Shown piece by piece: positions 52,101-55,100 of a stretch of 64,000 bases of DNA. Under the pieces are notes generated by a model. That model saw only the letters and a list, made by a program, of their open reading frames with translations. It was not told the DNA's origin and searched no databases. The position numbers and the translations under genes were made by a program. Source of the stretch: Schistosoma haematobium (Eukaryota > Platyhelminthes > Trematoda > Strigeidida > Schistosomatidae); the NCBI RefSeq assembly GCF_000699445.3, contig NC_067202.1:1531565-1595564 (forward strand). The letters are read 5' to 3'. Within the stretch, counting starts at the first letter, position 1; every line of letters begins with the position of its first letter.

Positions 52101-55100
52101 CAGTGAAGAGATATGATATATTTGCCATTGATATTAATGCACGTAGACAAATGTCTGGGAAATGGTCGAAGTTCTAAATGGAGAAAATTCAAAAAAAAAA
52201 GAAAATTAATTGTATTCACAGTTTAATCTCTAATGAAACACACGTCTGCAGAAATTTAACATGTCACTCAAAACAGGAAACTTTGATCGGTCACATAGTT
52301 AGAGGTTAATGGAACAAAATAGTTCGTAGAAATGTGAGAACAAATGAAGACGATAACAACAACAACAACAACAACTGAATTAACGCTTATGGAATAACTA
52401 AGAAGCTCACTTCTACGTGAAATACACGCTGATGATACTATTCAGAATGACGATGATGACTACGAAATTCAACTACTCAGATTAGAGAATAGGGCATCAC
52501 TAAAATTATGTTGCTTAAGATTGAAAAGTTAAATCTAAAGTGTATAATACAGAATATTCGATCAAACAAATGTAGGTTGACATCATGAATGGATCAATGT
52601 TAGAACACTATTGAAAACCTGAAAGCACTGGACGGCCGTTTTGCCCTAGTATGGGACTCTTCAGTGGCAGTGAGGTCCCGCACGTAGGACTCGAGCCCAC
52701 GTCCTTCGGTCTCGTTCGCGAAGACAATGGTGAACAGTCGTGCAATATCGTGGATTGGTTGAAGTTAGACATTAACATCGTTAGATACCGGGTCAGTGGT
52801 GCAGAAGTTAAGCGTTCGCGAGTAAAACCAAAAGTCCTGAGTTCGAGTCCCACGTGTGGGTCCGAAGATGCGCACTGTCACTGAGAAGTCCCACACTGGA
52901 ATGAAGCAGACGTCCAGTGCTTCCAGGTTTTCAATGGTGATCTGTCATTGATTCGTACATGACATCGATCTAAACTCAACAATCTCCACAACCCTATACT
53001 GACAAATAGATTCAATCTATTAACTGTTTATTCATTGTGGATGTAAAGGAACATCATTTAATGATCGGACTCCATTTCTTCTCACTCTATCCCAAAGACT
53101 ACAATGAAAAAAATATTAGCATTTCAGTAAGAAACTGTCAATCTAAACACAAGAATGTTTGTATTATTCCGGGATTATTGTAAACTATCACCAACGTACA
53201 ACTTATTCAGTAGATCTTTAATTGAAAAAGATTCAGTGAACAATCATCATTTCTAATAATAAGTAGCTAATCTTCTAATGTTCCATAGATGGAAAAAAGC
53301 AATACCATCATAAACATTCAATAAAGAGGGTTTGTAGACATTATTAACCTTTATAGATTAAATCATAGATCGACCCTAAACTATCATTGAAAACCTAGAA
53401 TACTGGACATTATCGAATGAGAGTCGATTACCCATTGAAGACATTCGATAATGTTTGCCCAGTATCGCAAATTGATTGAAGTTTGACATATAAACCATTG
53501 AATACTTGTTCGATAGTCTAAAGGTTAAATACTTACTATGAAACTTGAAGGTCATGGGCCCGAACCCCCCTAGCGAATCTAATGTTTCATACTTTTCAAC
53601 TGTTATCTAACTATAGTCTCTATATGATATAACCTATAAAATAAGTTAAGTCTAATTGAAATCTATCTAGAAAACATACTTACTTACTTACTTACGCCTG
53701 TTACTCCCAATGGAGCTTAGGCCGCTGACTAGCATTCTCCAAACCACTCTGTCCTGATCCTTCTTTTCTAGTTCCATCCAATTCTTGTTCATCTTTCTCA
53801 TGTCTATTTCCATTTCTCGGCGTAATGTGTTCTTTGGTCTTCCTCTTTTCCTTTGGCCTTGAGGATTCCATGTGAGGCCTTGTCTTGTGACGCAGTTGGG
53901 TGCTTTCCTCAATGTGTGTCCTATCCACTTCCAGCGCTTCTTCCTGATTTCCTCCTCCATTGGGATCTGGTTTGTTCTCTCCCACAGTACGTTGTTGCTA
54001 ATAGTGTCCGGCCAACGGATCCGAAGTATTTTGCGTAGACAACTGTTAATAAACACCAGTATTTTCTGGATGATGGCTTTCGTAGTTCTCCAGGTTTCTG
54101 CCCCATACAGTAGAACTGTCTTGACATTTGTATTGAAAATCCTGACCTTGGTGTTGGTTGACAGTTGCTTTGAGCTCCAGATGTTGTTCAGTTGTAAATA
54201 TGCTGTTCTTGCTTTGCCCTCTAGAAAACATGGCAATGTTCAAATCGATCTTTTGTAATTTTCAACTATAAATATCTTAGTATCTAGGCAATTTCATTTG
54301 AATGAAAACAAAATGATACAAACATTTCTATGTAACATCAGGGTAAATCAATCTTTCTGTCCAAACAATTTCGTTTTTCTTATTTGACATATCTATTACA
54401 TAATCAGATTTAAAGATACCTTTTTTCTTTTATTATCGATAGGGATATTCATCTATAACTGTGTTTTTCAGGCTATAAATAGTACTTTATGTATTGAATG
54501 TACTTTTTATGTGTGTGTGTGTGTGTGTCTATGTGAGGATACACATTTGATTCTGATTGAATGAAGAAGAAGTAGTCCAGTATAAAAGAAATAGTTTGAT
54601 AAAAATGTTGTTGTTCTACATGGAAATAGTATTCAATATTAGTATACTAAAGGGTTTTGTGGAGATAGTTGAGATCATGAGTCCATTGAAGCTAGACCAA
54701 CATGGAAAACTTGGAAGTACTGGATGGTCGTTTTGTCCTATTGTGGGACTCCTCAGTGACAGTGTGCATTCACGATCCCGCCTCGTGAGATTCGAACCGA
54801 GGACCTATCAGTCTCGCACGCGAACGCTTGACCACTAGACTACTGAGCTGGGATCCAACGGTGTTAATGTCTAACTTCAACTAATCGACGAAGCTGAGTG
54901 ACATATCCTCCATTGTCTTCAATGACTTACTATCTCACAACAGATCCGGTTAAACTTCACTAGTCACCGTTTCTCACTAGAACTCCAGGAAATACCTATT
55001 GGAGACAGTGATTAGTCAGCATATGTTGATTAGTATCAGAAGGGGTTTTATGGAGATAGTTGAGATCATGAGTCAATTGAAGTTTGACAATCATGGTAAA